Assembly: GCA_029378245.1 (NCBI GenBank)
Contig: JARKIF010000022.1
Coordinates: 124,001 to 188,000 of the forward strand
Direction of reading: 5' to 3'
DNA: 64,000 nt
Source of the DNA: Roridomyces roridus
Taxonomy: Eukaryota; Basidiomycota; Agaricomycetes; Agaricales; Mycenaceae
This document shows, piece by piece, positions 1 to 11,536 of this stretch (position 1 is its first letter; each line of letters opens with the position of its first letter). The notes under the pieces are model-generated. The model did not search any database. It saw only the letters and a program-made list of their open reading frames with translations, and was not told the DNA's origin. A program made the translations under genes and the position numbers.

Positions 1-135
1 GCCTTGACGGCCCATGGTCCGCCTCTGTCTCACGTTCTGCGTGCCCTGCATGAGCAAAAGTTCCCCGTTCGATTCGGGGTTAAGGTCTGCAGTTCTAGGA
101 TTTTCTTTTGGTGCTGCGATGCTTGTGTCTTTCGA
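1..135 (+). repeat. tRNA-derived SINE-like repeat, truncated by window edge
   Basis: The stretch carries GTTCGATTC (a pol III B-box/T-loop signature) near position 72, preceded by a 'tggtccgcctctgt' block. Related copies lie on the minus strand at about 30,575-30,690, 30,882-30,965 and 34,195-34,305. They share the order 'tgacggc', 'ggtccgcctctgt', then 'gttccccgttcgattcg'. None folds as a convincing tRNA, so a tRNA-derived short interspersed element is the best reading. The copies at 1, 30.6 kb and 34.2 kb each lie just downstream of a kinase-like gene copy. Confidence 0.5.
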
Positions 136-241
136 TGCAGGTCAATACACATGTCCGCGCTGGTAGTACTTACACGGGCGTCTACCTCATTCAGTGGCAA
201 GAGAGGATATCAGGTGGTCGAACCAAACTACATCGCAACGG

Positions 242-1260
242 TCATTCTAACGAGAAGAAGTCGGAATCGCCGGTTCCCCTCGCCATCCACACAACCTGGT
301 TAACCCAATGAGCGGCATCTCTGAAGATCCTCAGCACCAAATTCTCGTCCGCACGGGAGAAACGAGCTCCCGATTTCCACCACGAGAGAGCCGATGTGAT
401 GCCATCCAACCGCCGAACTACCTCGTCCATCTTTGACCGCTTGTTTGGATCGTTGTTCATCATGTCGATGAGAAGCCCACGCATGAAGCTGAATCCAAGA
501 ATTTTCTTGCGTGCGTTTTCCTATTCCAGTGTAAGAATGCAGGCGAGCAGCAAGAGAAGAAGCCCACCTTCCGACCGTCGAGTATCTCGCTCATCATCCG
601 CGCCAAAAGGAAGACATCCACAGCGAACGGATGATATGGCGCGTTTTTCGACCTGAACTCGGGCAAGAACATCTCGGGATCTCCTCTCGTCGCATTCGTA
701 CGGCGCGGGCCATCGGAGGGATGTTGAGTCCCACTGAGCTCGAAGCCGGCGAGGTAGTATCGCACGAGATGCTGCGTCCGATTGCGCAACTCGGGGTTGG
801 GGGTTGCCTCCTTCAGGACGTGAGCCCGGTCGATGTATCTGTACACGTCAGTAAGGTCTGTCAGACCCTTCCTATGGCTCACGCACCCGAGATAATCATG
901 GTACTTGTGCATGAACTGCACACCCTACAGCTTATTCAAATCTGCATCCAATGGGATCAAAACAAACCAACTCACCTCACACATCTGCGAGAAAAAGTCG
1001 ACTGCCTCTCCAACGGTATGGAACTGAACTTGAGGCACATCCAAACCATCACAGAAGGGCATCACGACGAGGTTCAACTTGGCTTCGCCTGGGACGGTAA
1101 TCGCGTCGATGAGCGGGATGCAGTGATTCTTGGGGTGAGAGGCGAGGGGCTCCGAGGCGTATTTGCGGTACATGTCGGCCTCTTCCGGTAGGCATTTCTT
1201 GATAAACACACGAGAGCCGTCGGAGATGCGCGTGGCATCGACGTCAAAGACGCCGCAGAC
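242..1260 (-). pseudogene. Kinase-like gene copy A, exons 2-5 (separated from exon 1)
   Basis: Four exons on the minus strand close in phase: 976-1260, 887-924, 568-838 and 242-520. They match copy B at 26.7-27.9 kb exon for exon; the first two have identical lengths of 285 and 38 nt. The fold resembles the agaricomycete protein-kinase-like family: an IKKC stretch for the lysine strand, 'GVQFMH' before the catalytic-loop position, 'RYYLAGFELSG' where an active kinase has DFG, then 'FAVDVF' and a C-terminal 'RGLL..MMNNDPNKR' helix. Asp is missing from both HRD and DFG positions, so catalysis is unlikely. Exon 1 is 11.6 kb away at 12,880-13,180 because the first intron holds a large insertion. 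What lies directly upstream now is an F-box/LRR fragment, so the gene is broken or chimeric. Confidence 0.72.
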
Positions 1261-1278
1261 CTAGAGAGTAGATGAAAT

Positions 1279-1847
1279 TCGAGTTGTTGAAGACCGCGGA
1301 GCGAATTTTGACAATGGGGTTCAAGGAGAAAGTCGGAGAACCGGTCAGGGAATTGAGGCTCCAAGACGGAAAGCTCCATCAAAGAAGACACGGTAGTATC
1401 CTTGGACGCGGCGTCGGGGAAGAGCGGGTGCAAATCGTCCCGAGAGATGCCCACGATCGGCATCGAGAGCCCGGGAAACGATTGGATGGCGTGGTCGAGA
1501 AGAGATGTGGGCACGCCTGCGATGGTCGTGAGCTCCAGGGAGTGGAACAACCCCTTTCGTCGCAGGATCGCACACAAGGACGTGACTGTGCGCTGGGGGA
1601 TGTTAGCCCAGCTCCCCAGTGTCATAGGGCATCTCTGAATCACGAGACATCGCAGTCGCACGAGTCTCTCCAGCACAGGTGCTAGATCGGCTGGGTCCTC
1701 CGTGGGGTCTTCGTTCCGCACCAAGATGATGGTGAGTTGGCGGACATACAACGCGAGGTGTGGCGACGCAGTGAAAAGGGTGAGTGCGCGCGAGAATTTG
1801 GCGGGGAGTGGGTGAATGCGCTTGTCAGGATTGGGTGACAACGTCAA
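1279..1847 (-). pseudogene. F-box/leucine-rich-repeat protein fragment
   Basis: An open frame of about 190 residues reads as the variable LRR half of mushroom F-box proteins: alternating 'LERLVRLRCLVIQRCP', 'SLELTTIAGVP', 'MELSVLEPQF' and 'GLQQLEF' repeats. There is no F-box at its start. Its 3' end stops exactly at the 7-bp repeat ATGAAAT (1272-1278) that marks one edge of the 11.6-kb insertion, where it abuts the kinase-like intron. In the raw sequence the frame runs on into kinase sequence out of frame. It is most likely a fragment carried at the end of the inserted segment. Confidence 0.6.
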
Positions 1848-1927
1848 AGCACGAAATAAACGACGTTGGCAAGGCGCGATGAATGAGGTGGCAACGGTGG
1901 CTAACGTGCCGAGCGCGATGAACGACC

Positions 1928-2071
1928 ATGCCCTTCCGATACATGCATCCCCAGCAGAAGGTCCTGCTCCCCACCATCAAGAAGACCATTGAGAAGAACG
2001 GCGGCATCGCTGCAATGACTGAAATCAGCGCTCGCACCGTCCGCCGAACGCTGAAGAATTACTACGACTAA
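1928..2071 (+). CDS. Short ORF with helix-turn-helix-like C-terminus
   Basis: A 47-codon ORF starts at ATG 1928 and ends at TAA 2069-2071. The last third, 'GGIAAMTEISARTVRRTL', has the spacing of a helix-turn-helix recognition unit such as those heading DDE transposases. This is only a resemblance. No downstream transposase domain follows, so it may be a transposon relic or chance. An upstream stop at 1919 fixes the start. Confidence 0.22.
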   Translation: MPFRYMHPQQKVLLPTIKKTIEKNGGIAAMTEISARTVRRTLKNYYD

Positions 2072-2352
2072 GGGGACCTCGTATCGCCGAGGATGGGCCA
2101 AGTGGGGAGACCAAGAGCCTTGACAGGGCTAGACATGTTGGTAAGCTGCGTGGATGGTTCGTCGGGCGGTGTGAGTCTATCAGTCATGCCGAGGAGGAAC
2201 TGCGTTCTATGCGCGGGGAGCGGCGGTTGCTACGGTTGCTGGATGGGCTGTTGCTGTTGCTGCATCGCACCGTGGTAGAAAGGAGGTGGATACGGGTAGT
2301 AGTAGTAAGGATATGGAGGCATTTCGCCTCCAGGTTGGTTGTGTGCAGGCAT
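2068..2352 (-). pseudogene. Pro/Tyr/Gln-rich ORF remnant with internal stop
   Basis: From ATG 2352 the minus frame gives a low-complexity run of Pro, Tyr and Gln ('PPYPYYYYPYPPPFYHG' then a Q tract), stops at TAG 2230-2232, and continues in the same frame to 2068. Such leaders occur in retrotransposon gag-like and prion-like proteins, but nothing else identifies it. The in-frame stop suggests decay. Confidence 0.3.
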
Positions 2353-2396
2353 CGTCGTGGTTGTAAATGAGAGACCGTGCTATGTTGATCGTATGA

Positions 2397-2812
2397 CGTA
2401 GCTCGGCCGGATCACTCGAGCTCCACAGCTGTTGGAGTCGTGATGGCCTAGTATTTTGCATTTAGCTGTAAGACGCCCATCATCCATCTCGGCCGATTTT
2501 ACTTGGATTTACCTCGATCTACTGGACGCCTTCGAACGTATCGGCTCTGTATAAGTACACTCTATCTAATGCAATCCTTCTCGACGTCTCTGCTCGCTTG
2601 CAGTCTCAATTGGTTGCATGGCATCATGAGTGCCATTTCAGCTGTCGTTTATCCCACTTCTTCCCACTCACCACCATGCCTCCCACCTTCGACGTACCCC
2701 AGGAACTCATCGACGCCATCGTCGACCTCGTTCGACGGCCGGATCACTCGTAGCTCCACAGCTGTTGGAGTCATGATGGCCTAGTATTTTGCATTTAGCT
2801 GTAAGCAAGGAG
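2397..2812. repeat. Direct repeat pair, ~75 bp, 340 bp apart
   Basis: The segments 2,397-2,474 and 2,740-2,812 are nearly identical: 'cggccggatcactcg', then 'agctccacagctgttggag', then 'atggcctagtattttgcatt'. A diverged core, 'ctccacagctgttggag', recurs near 60,950. The pair flanks about 265 bp containing an F-box start. It could be the short terminal repeats of a degraded element. Confidence 0.6.
2676..2742 (+). pseudogene. F-box protein N-terminus, truncated
   Basis: The ATG at 2676 opens 'MPPTFDVPQELIDAIVDLV', the typical beginning of a basidiomycete F-box helix. After about 22 codons it runs into the second copy of the direct repeat at 2,740 and stops. Only the start of the gene survives. 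Confidence 0.55.
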
Positions 2813-3128
2813 TGGGCACAGCCATTGATAGGCGGTGACTGATTGTTGTGGAATATTATCACAGGTAGCCCTCGGCATCACCGGCCCATCTCCAACCTGG
2901 CTCCGGCTCCCTCCGGCACACCCACGGCACGTGCTCATGCACCGATGACAATGTCTTATTTGGTTACATATGAAAGCAGGAGACCAGTTTGTCATGGCAA
3001 GCACGTTCTCCCGCTTTCGTAGTGAATTGTGGGCGCCAGCGAAGATATATAGAATCCAAATATATGACGGGGAGACTACTGGGGCAGTTATCAGAAGTGA
3101 TCCCACGCCAAAGGAAGGAAAGAAAAAT

Positions 3129-4347
3129 TTAATTGCCAGTGGGAGGCAAGTCAACATGCACGACCCACTGATCCTGATTCCGGAAAAATTCCCACATGAA
3201 CGTATGCCCCCTCAAAAAATCGGCACCCGTCGGTCCATCAGCGGGGGTCCTACCTTTGAGGAAACCCCGCCATACGCGCGGGCCGTTATGCCCACTGCGC
3301 AAGACAAAGTACGCGCGCACTGAGCGCTGGGCGGTACGCGTCAATTTGGTCCGAAAGTCCGCAAGTGCGAGCGGTGCGTGGACGAATGTCTGCAGCTGGG
3401 AGATGATGGAAAAGATGTTTTGGGCGCTGGAGCCGGTGTTTATACACGTCATTACCAAAAGTAACCGGAAATCGGGCCGTCGTGGTGGCCTGAGTGATCA
3501 GACCCGGCTGAAACTTGATCTGAGCATTGTTTAGTATGCATGAAGTCTCCTGAGGTCAAAAAACTCCTACCCACAGGGTTGTCTTGAGCACACACGGCAA
3601 GAGTTTCTTACCATGCTAGATTTGGTGAATCCGCCAAAACTCTTGCCCCCCTGCACTTCCAAGTAGCTAACTTAAGTGATGCTGATGCATCGGTAGAGTA
3701 GTGATTTAGTATCACAAAGCAAAGGATGTCACTGTGGGACTTCACAGAGCAAGTAAATTCAAGCCTCAATTTGGCTCAAGAAATTCAACCAAAACTCTTT
3801 AGCCACTGTGACGGCTAGACTGAAGGAATTCATGGCAACTGAAGTGGCCATTCTATTTCTGGCATTCTCATTTACATCCCAGTGATAGAGCATCAAATTT
3901 GATGCCAGCATCTTGGAGCTATGCTGCGAAAACAAATTCCGGTTACTTTTGGTAATGACGTGTATTGAATAGGGGGGATCCGCGCGTTGTCGGCAGAATG
4001 CACTAGATGGTCGTATCCGGTGGAATAATGTGGTTTTGGAGGTTGCGAGCCAAGTGTTCAAAGTCGATAGGGTGCGTCAGAGCGATAGGGAATGCTGGCC
4101 GTTCGAGTGACTCGGACATGGCCGCCGTTGGTTGAGCGGGTGCTGGGGAGGAAGCTGTCCGGGTCCTACCTCGGCGCGCAATGGTTGGAATTACGTTGTG
4201 CTGTATTGGATCGATTTGTGGCAGTCCGTGCACATTAGGCCAACCCATTGTACCGGTGAGAGCAGGCTGACGAAGATCTAAGTAGTTGGTTAATGGAATA
4301 GTGAGAACCAGTGCGCACCACAAGTTGCGAAGGAGGATCGCACGCAA
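3129..4347 (-). pseudogene. Dead copy of an unrecognised gene family, interrupted by a MITE
   Basis: Two minus-strand blocks, 3,965-4,347 and 3,129-3,442, together match the C-terminal half of the plus-strand gene at 7,521-8,855. Shared blocks include 'HPIDFEHLARNLQ' versus 'RDIDFTRLSGLQ', 'PTTRGS', 'SIISQLQTFVHAPL', 'TLTRTAxR..REYF' and 'WRGFLKGR..GP.GA..LRGHTFMW'. The copy has an in-frame TAG before 'PTTRGS' and is split by a 518-bp inverted-repeat element, so it is dead. No known domain is recognised. Confidence 0.7.
3445..3962. mobile_element. 518-bp MITE with TA target duplication
   Basis: Perfect terminal inverted repeats begin CACGTCATTACCAAAAGTAA and end with the complement at 3,962. 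Each end is flanked by TA (3443-3444 and 3963-3964). The TA duplication and lack of coding capacity fit a non-autonomous Tc1/mariner-type element. An internal hairpin around 'ggcaagagttt' and 'aaactcttgcc' lies near 3,588-3,653. The insertion point is defined by comparison with the uninterrupted relative at 8.5 kb. Confidence 0.85.
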
Positions 4348-6915
4348 AGTGGTCGAGCTGCGTTATGAATGGCCTTCCCTCTAGGTATTCGGCAACCTGG
4401 TTCTTGAGCGTCAGACACGGAAGGCGGCATCGGAGGTACTAAATACCTGCCTCGAGATCTGCAGGGAACAGTTCACTCAGGAATCTGTCTCCAGAATCCA
4501 TGCTTGTCGGAATTGAGGAAGACGAAGCCTGTGAAGCCTGCGACACCAGTCAGAAAATCACAATCGAGGAGGATATGAGAATACTTTCAGCCTGAGGAGG
4601 ATACCCAACGGTCCAGGAGTAGTCATTCTGTCAGAACGCGATGAGTCCTGGCACTGGTAAAGACAGGTCGCTTACAACAGTCCAGGTGGGACCACCGTGG
4701 TGCGACATGGCCGTATGAAAGGTGCTGGATGCTAGCCGAGCCACTCTCTTCTTATCTAGGCAGCGAAAAGTGTTCAGGGTTGCAACGGCGGAGATTCGCA
4801 GCAGTCAGCCGATCCGCTCATCACCTGGATCTGCACATATCCACCAGTGGGAAATCTTTCTAGTCGGCGATCCTCATCTTCACCAGGGGGCTTTGAATGA
4901 CTCTGACTTGACAGTCAACGCCGCAGCAGAAACTCCCTTTCGAGCAAAGTTTATTGTGAGGAATGTAACCGTTGCCATCCAGTATTCGACGAAGTACCGG
5001 GTTATTTCTCGTTAAAACTGGTAGGCCACGCAACGCGGGGGCACCGAACGCGCGTGAGATGCCAATGGCGTGCTCGAGGAGACCAAGGATTACCAAAAAG
5101 GCAGCTTCCTACCAGCGGAGCTTCAACACCGATGGATACACACGGCGGGTGGCTAATCGGCTGATACACGTGAATAGAACTTGGCTGTGCAATTAAAGGC
5201 TCAGTCAAGCGCCAGTACCCAGTGTGACTAATACCGGCCCGTCACAACTTTAAATTTTAGGCGCCGAGACGTTGGCGAAGACCGGGCAAACAAACACTGG
5301 CCAGTGCTCAATTGTTCCACCTCTCGGAGGGGCCGCAATTGGCCTTTTGTAATTACAACCAGCCGAAACCAGCAGAGGTCGGCGATTAATGCCATAGCGA
5401 ACGCCGGCGGTGAAAAGAACTCACATTATCCATTTCAAGCCATGCTCCGCAGCACGTTGAGAGGGTTGCGAGCAACAGTCCAGGACGCACATGGAGATCT
5501 GTTCTGGAAAAACGGCAACGGTGAGTTGGATGTTGCGTTCAACTTGAGCACTGGGTTCCTCGGAAAAACGGCAAGTCACCAATTTGAGAACGAGTTTGAA
5601 AGAAGGTCAGATGCGGGGACACAATCTGTTTCAATCACGCGCTGAATCCAACGAGATTTCATCGAGCGGATGGAATCCGCGGAACAGCCTCGGCAACCCG
5701 CGAGAACTTTAAAGGAACTAGATCGAAGGGAATATTTAAGTATATAAGATATATATAACCGGGGGGAGTGAACAATTCAAACTCCCTCAAAGGCTTCTGC
5801 ACGAGGATATCTTGCACCGCTTACGACGATATCCGACTCATCAGCATGCCTTCCAAAGGGATCACGACGCAGATGGTGAGAGTTGTTCCGCTGGAACTGG
5901 CGCGAGCGGCGGACGGCTTCTCTTGTGTAGTTTGACGCAATAGACGGACGGACGCAGAAACCTACTACCTCGCGATAGGCTCTTGACGCGTCAGCTAGGT
6001 CTTGTGTATATACAACTACTTGTTCGTCAGTTGTATATAGTCTGGTCCCGAGACTAGGTCTTGTGGGCATCGTGGTGAGGAAAAGAGAGAGGTACGAAGG
6101 GGGGGTGCCCACATTGCGTAGAACCGTCGGAGCTGTCGGCAATCGAGGTTTGTTGACGTACAGAGGTCGATGGTCGGCGTCCCGAGCTCTCACAAAGTTG
6201 AAAGAGTCCCAATGCGCGGAGCGCTGGCGTCGTTCTGACGGTGCGGGACCGGAGGAGGGTGGGTGAATGCGGGGCCGATGGCACCGGTGTAATTCTGGGT
6301 AGCGTCGTGGGCAATAGGTATGGTCTGAGGCCAGAGCCAAGGAACGTCGTGGTGGCACAATGAACCTCGTGGCTGTAATGATGGTGATGGTTATCTCAGT
6401 TGCGGCAACCAGCTTGGAAGGTGTGTCTAGCATCAGGCAGAAATCTGGGTCGTCCTTAGAAACTGTGTGAAACGAGCATCGCATTGAGCCTTCTCGGCGT
6501 CAACTTACCGCACTGTTGCTGTCGAACACGGAGGCAGTATGGACAGCTCCATTATTTTTTCTCACGGGCCCTCGATCCGTCGGCGGATATGGAGTCCTGT
6601 TCAATGAGATTAAATCAGTAATAACTCGCATCTTGTGTGTGTATGCCCTTGTTCTACTACTTGGTATACCCATGCCACCAGCCGGACCTTTGCAGTCGTC
6701 CCACTCGCCCGAGATCATTTGCCCAGATATCGGCATGTTGCTTACTCCCGTGCTTCACAGTTTCGACGGACAAATCGGCTGCCACATGTACATCGCCTAT
6801 GTTTCTTCCCATGGGCATGTCCTAATAGACGGATGGATGGTGGGACATTTCATCCAGCTGGAGTCAAATCTTAAATATTGACCCATCATAACGGTTTTAT
6901 TTTACTGTTCTTGAA
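4348..6915. other. Gene-poor stretch
   Basis: Several open frames of 60-235 codons exist on both strands, such as a minus frame at 5,777-6,484. None shows a recognisable domain, a convincing splice pattern or a similar copy elsewhere in the window. The region probably holds decayed upstream parts of the 3.1-4.3 kb pseudogene and other debris. Confidence 0.5.
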
Positions 6916-7500
6916 ATGATCTTTCCTAGGCTTTTGACCCGGCAGCCATCGGTTTTCATATCAATGTCGGTCTTATCAAACCGGAACAAACGACAGGTGA
7001 TAAGAATGGAAATTGTTGCAAGAATAGCCAGACTAGTCCAAGGGCTTCTACACCGGTACTACGCGATCCACACAGTGGTTTCACGGGGCCGTCTTCATCA
7101 CAAAACAGGTGAGAGTCAAGTGAGAGTCATTACTAGCTCAAGCGCTCAACATTCAGGCCTGTTCTCTCCGTCTGTTTAATTTAAATCCAGCCTGGCGACG
7201 AGGGAGTAGACCCCGAAATGTGGATCAATGCTCAACTTCGGCGTGCAGTGGTATTGGAAACGAATCCCCACAGTTCAGATTACAGAAGACACCACCAACG
7301 TCCCAAGTGGCGGGCGACTACTCATATCTGGGTTTACAGTTGAGCACGAATCAGGTGTGTACCGACGGGGTGAGGAAGTAGAAAATGGCTTAACAAAATC
7401 GAACATCAGTAGTATATTAATCTTCCACCATCATGCAGTGCCATCACTTCTCGAATTCTCAATTAAAAGGTGTGAATTTTCGGTCGTCTAGACTGTACCA
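6916..7500 (+). CDS. Hypothetical spliced ORF, unrecognised
   Basis: An ATG-initiated frame from 6,916 runs to a GTGAGA donor at about 7,110. A good acceptor (atccag, about 7,191) begins a second open stretch. One downstream frame contains 'MWINAQLRRAVVLE', which looks protein-like; the frame that keeps phase reads Ser/Gln-rich. I cannot decide between them or name a family. It lies just upstream of the unrecognised gene at 7,521 and might belong to it. Confidence 0.2.
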
Positions 7501-7520
7501 ACTCTGTACTCCCAGTAATC

Positions 7521-8855
7521 ATGTCGTCTCGTCAAGTTTGGAGACACACCACTGACTACTCCGACTTCGATCTATGGGACCAGGACGATAATGGCACTTC
7601 GGCGCGTACCATGTCATCCCTCCTCGGCGTTCCCGTGCTGATTGTCGTCTCTGTCAAAATACACAGAAATACACAGACGCCGCCAGTCCAATTTCCAGCA
7701 CGTACGATGCCATCGTCCTCCGAGAACCAGCCTCATACAGTATGGGCTACCATTTTGCGCATGTGGTGCGTGAAAGTCCTGATTCCGTCCGGTTCAACTA
7801 ACTCTGTAGGCTCCATCGCGACTACAGCTGGAAGCCCGTGAACAGCATCTCACAGCCAACGTCGACAGCGTTCAGCCATATCGCATGATACAGCAGGTGT
7901 GGAGCTTCTATTAGAAGTACTCTTCCCAGCGCTAAAATGCTATGGCGCCAAGTGCTCGGCGCCCTTTCTCCCAGAAGCTATAACCCTCCCCAGGCTTTAT
8001 GACGAGGCTCAAGCAGGATCCATTATGCTCTCACTGGCACCCAGCGACGCAACTTTCGCCAGCCTAGGCGGATATGTGATGACTACGCCGAATTTCGATG
8101 ACCCGCTGCTACCGTGGTCCTCAACCGCGCCCCAGTGGTCCTACGACGAGTTTGCCTCCGAGCCCTTGGCAGGATTCAGAAACTCGCTGCTCAACGCTTG
8201 GGTACACGAATCATCCAGTGGTCACCGTCCGCGCGGCTTCATTGCCGAAGCTTCCATGAGCACCTCTTTCACGGATGTCGACGACTCGTCGGTGCCCTGG
8301 CTCCCTTCACTGACGCTCGCACATCGCACGGCTGCCCCATCTGCCCTCCACGGAGACGCCCTACCCCTGGATGGCCCCACGGCCAATGTGGCGTCCGAGC
8401 TCTCCCGCGGGATATTCCCTATCGACCTTACCCGTGATATCGACTTCACTCGCTTATCAGGTCTCCAAGCCTTCCCCATCCCCCCACAGACCGCGATCCA
8501 CATCATGCCCACCACCCGCGGGTCATCCCTCTTCGAGATGAACACGGGCCACAGCGTCGAGACCGCGGTCTCCATCATCCACCAGCTGCAGGTACTCCTG
8601 CATAGTCCCCTCTCTCTCGAAACATTCCACACTAGCTTGACGCGCACCGCCAAGCGTGCTGTGCGTGAATACTTTGTCGCACACAGTAAACGGGCGGCGA
8701 CAGTGTGGCGTGGATTTCTCAAGGGCAGAAGCCAAGTCGATGGGCCGCTGGGTGCGGTCCTGCTGCGAGGGCATACATTCATGTGGGGTTTCCAGCACAC
8801 GCATGGACAATGGGTCATACATGTGGAAATGCCTCCGGCTTGGAATGAGCTCTAG
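7521..8855 (+). CDS. Unrecognised gene family, mostly open copy (possibly decayed 5' end)
   Basis: The C-terminal 318 codons (to TAG at 8,855) are open and match the pseudogene at 3.1-4.3 kb. Visible blocks are 'LPRLYDEAQAGS', 'PIDLTRDIDFTRLSGL', 'TSLTRTAKRAVREYF', 'WRGFLKGR' and 'LLRGHTFMW'. Upstream, an ATG at 7,521 gives about 40 acidic residues. A second frame then carries 'CRLC' and 'YHFAHVVRESPDSV', loosely like a zinc/HNH-type module with paired Cys and His. Joining these blocks needs short or weak introns, and the last link to the long frame appears shifted by one base. The 5' half may therefore be degraded. Two copies with conserved blocks but no known domain make this a candidate lineage-specific family. 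Confidence 0.5.
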
Positions 8856-8899
8856 GTCGGGCATAACCAATGTGAGAGATTCGAAGGAGGCGATTTCAT

Positions 8900-10620
8900 G
8901 GACACAGGAATACACCTTTGTACTCGGGGTTTGAGTATTCGCGCCATAGTGCCGCTAGCATGTATGGTTTTACGACCCCAATTGATTGCAAATTACTTTG
9001 AACGCCATGCTGGGACGTTTGGCGCGGAAAGCGTCGAGATAGCAGTAAGTAGTGCCGAGCAAACAACAGCCGCCTGATATACGGCACCACAGCCTGAGCA
9101 GAGCATGACAAATGTAGGTAGTCAGCAAAGAATGCGCAGCGGAATGGTGACTTGACCCGAGGAGCGCACGTAGGCAAGTCCATCAGCAATCGGAGGCCCG
9201 GTGGGGTCGACCTGGGGGCGTCGGGTGCTCATGAAGAAAAGGTGTATTCGGGGAGGGTAGACATGACTCGGCGCAGCGCGCCTACGCGGAAAGCGTAAAT
9301 ACAATAGATTCATGACATGACAACGCCTGTATCGTATATCGACGACGGGCGGAACATCCGTGAGGAACGGGCCAGAGCGGACGGCGGGAGAAGCAAGCCT
9401 GACATCTCGGGGAACTTGCCCCGTATGTCTCCAGGGCCATAAACAAGAGACGGATGAATAAAGAGAAGGTGAGTGTCGGGCGGGTGTGGCACAGCCATGG
9501 TGATCTCCGACGCCCGGGGAGTACCCCCCTTCTCGACTACGAGGAAGAAATGAGAGCCAGCAGAGCGAGAGGTGTGCGCAAGCAAACTGCTAGCATCCAC
9601 CTCCGTCTACCCAGTGGTCGTTGGGGAGTGTATGCCAGGCTGAGCCAGCGATGAGGGAGCGCCAGAATCGAGGAATGACCGACGGGAGGAGCGAAATCTG
9701 GGCCAGAAGATTGACGTGCCTAATACGCAGCCTGTGAGGGCGCCGGGAGGGCGCGGGAAAGTGTGTGGGGCTCAGCCGTCGCATCCTCCCTCGACATGCT
9801 CTCGGGCTTTCTTTTCGACACGGAATTTGCAGCGATAGCGTGGCGCGTAGTGCACGGGATGAGAGGGGGGAACTCGACAGGTGGTGGTGTGCCAAGGCTA
9901 GAAATCTGAGCAAATGCGCTGGGACGAAGACGAGTGGCGCTCCCGAATCAGCGGAGACAAGGTGAAGGCTGTTTCGCTGTGAAGATGGGGACCGGGCTAG
10001 CTTGATGTGTGCATTAGTTAGTGCGACTCGCACGCTGTGTGGCCACGCACCCAGTCCGCCACACGCCGAGCAGGCCAACATCCTCGCTATAAGCCCCGGG
10101 GTAAATGACCGTAAATCCCAGGTAAATCTTGCGGTCGCTGGCCCATGGCTTTCCTCTGGGTCGGCAGCAAGTCGGCAGCTTGAGTGGACGTATGCGAGAT
10201 AGCGCGGGATACCAGGACAATGGTCATGGATGGGGCCAGGCGAGGAGACGGGAGCGGCAAGAAAAGAGGTGGCGTGACTGTGATGATGTGACCATCAGAC
10301 GTTCCCCGCTTGTCCCGAACACCCATCTTGGAATTCGACAATCGCCCAGTGAGCCTCTGACTGACGCCGGAATCAATGCGAAATCCGGTGTGTCCGATAA
10401 CCATTGGAAACCACTGAGCTCGACACCCAACCCTGACGCGGCAACCTGACTCCGCGGCTTCTCTCAGAACCCACCCACGCTCGGTGCTTCAAGCGCTGTT
10501 TGGGGCTCCAAATGTATTTTCAGTATTCATTCTGGTAAAAAAAGAGAGCTGGCTCATGGCTTTTTTGACACACTCGGGCGCACGGCCATCGGTCCCGGCC
10601 TCGAATCTCATAATACGAGT
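8900..10620. other. Gene-poor stretch
   Basis: The region is G/C-rich with overlapping frames on both strands, for example minus frames at 9,310-9,600 and 9,590-10,081. None shows domains, clean splice sites or homologous copies here. No structured repeat was noticed either. Confidence 0.45.
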
Positions 10621-10867
10621 ACGGCAGTCCATGATAATTTATTCACAATATTGAGCATAACAATACATCGCAGAAAGACTCGACCGAACAAGAATGCGTG
10701 CTGTTGCCTCCGCATATTGAGCCTCCCTACGACGCGACAAGAAGAAGGACATGATTGATTGATGGCTTCTGCTCGTTGACAACGTTGTCAGCGACATGGA
10801 AGCTTCAACAGAGGAAGAATACACACCAAGCAAAAGCAGCTCAATCAACGACGCACTGGCCGCTAGT

Positions 10868-11010
10868 CCCGCCTCCGCCGTCAGCATTGGTGGGGGGAAG
10901 GGCGAGGTCCTCCTTCGAAACGACGCATTGACCGCTGGTGCCTCCGCCGCCGTCGGCGTTGGTGGGGGGGAGGGTCTCGTCCGCTTTGGTGGGAATGGTG
11001 GTGAAGGTGT
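10868..11010. repeat. Two imperfect ~72-bp tandem units
   Basis: The phrase 'gcctccgccgtcagcattgg' followed by a G run starts near 10,870. It recurs as 'gcctccgccgccgtcggcgt' plus a G run near 10,941. Frames on either strand are Gly/Ala- or Pro/Arg-rich and not convincing as genes. Confidence 0.45.
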
Positions 11011-11536
11011 CCATGAGTGTCAGGGAGATGAACTGAAGTCTTGGGCGTCGATAACAGGACCACCGGGATTCTGGGTGATGGCGGTGATGTGCCGATCGGC
11101 ATGCCAGTGATCGGTCCTGGCATCATGATCGATTATCACGCTCCTGTCTCTGCTCCTAATACCATCTGCGCACTGCTACCTTGCGCTCACCTACCCAGCT
11201 GCTCAACACGCAGCCCGACTACTCGACCACCTGATTTCGAGTAAAAAATGTCATTCATATTGTATCGTACTAACACAGTAACTAAGTCCTGAGGCCGCCA
11301 TGATGTGAGGAGAGCAGCCGTGATGGCAGCCGCAGTGGCACATCACCGCGGCACAGCCATCAAAAGTCCGGTGGTCCTGTTATCTCAACTCCCGAATTTT
11401 GTGGAACAACGCACCGCTGAAACGTTCAATACACGAACTCCAACCACAGCATGTTTGGTAGACGTCGTGCTGAGCCAGTGAGCCGCCGGTGGAGTTGCCA
11501 AGTGTCCGAACTCCAAATATCCTTCCTCCGATACAA

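Noticed and set aside
5777..6484. 235-codon minus frame
   Set aside because: Low-complexity Pro/Arg/Ser text without motifs, splice support or a homologous copy; likely chance in G/C-rich DNA.
9590..10081. 163-codon minus frame
   Set aside because: No domain, Ser/Leu/Arg-biased composition typical of a shadow frame, and no partner exon.
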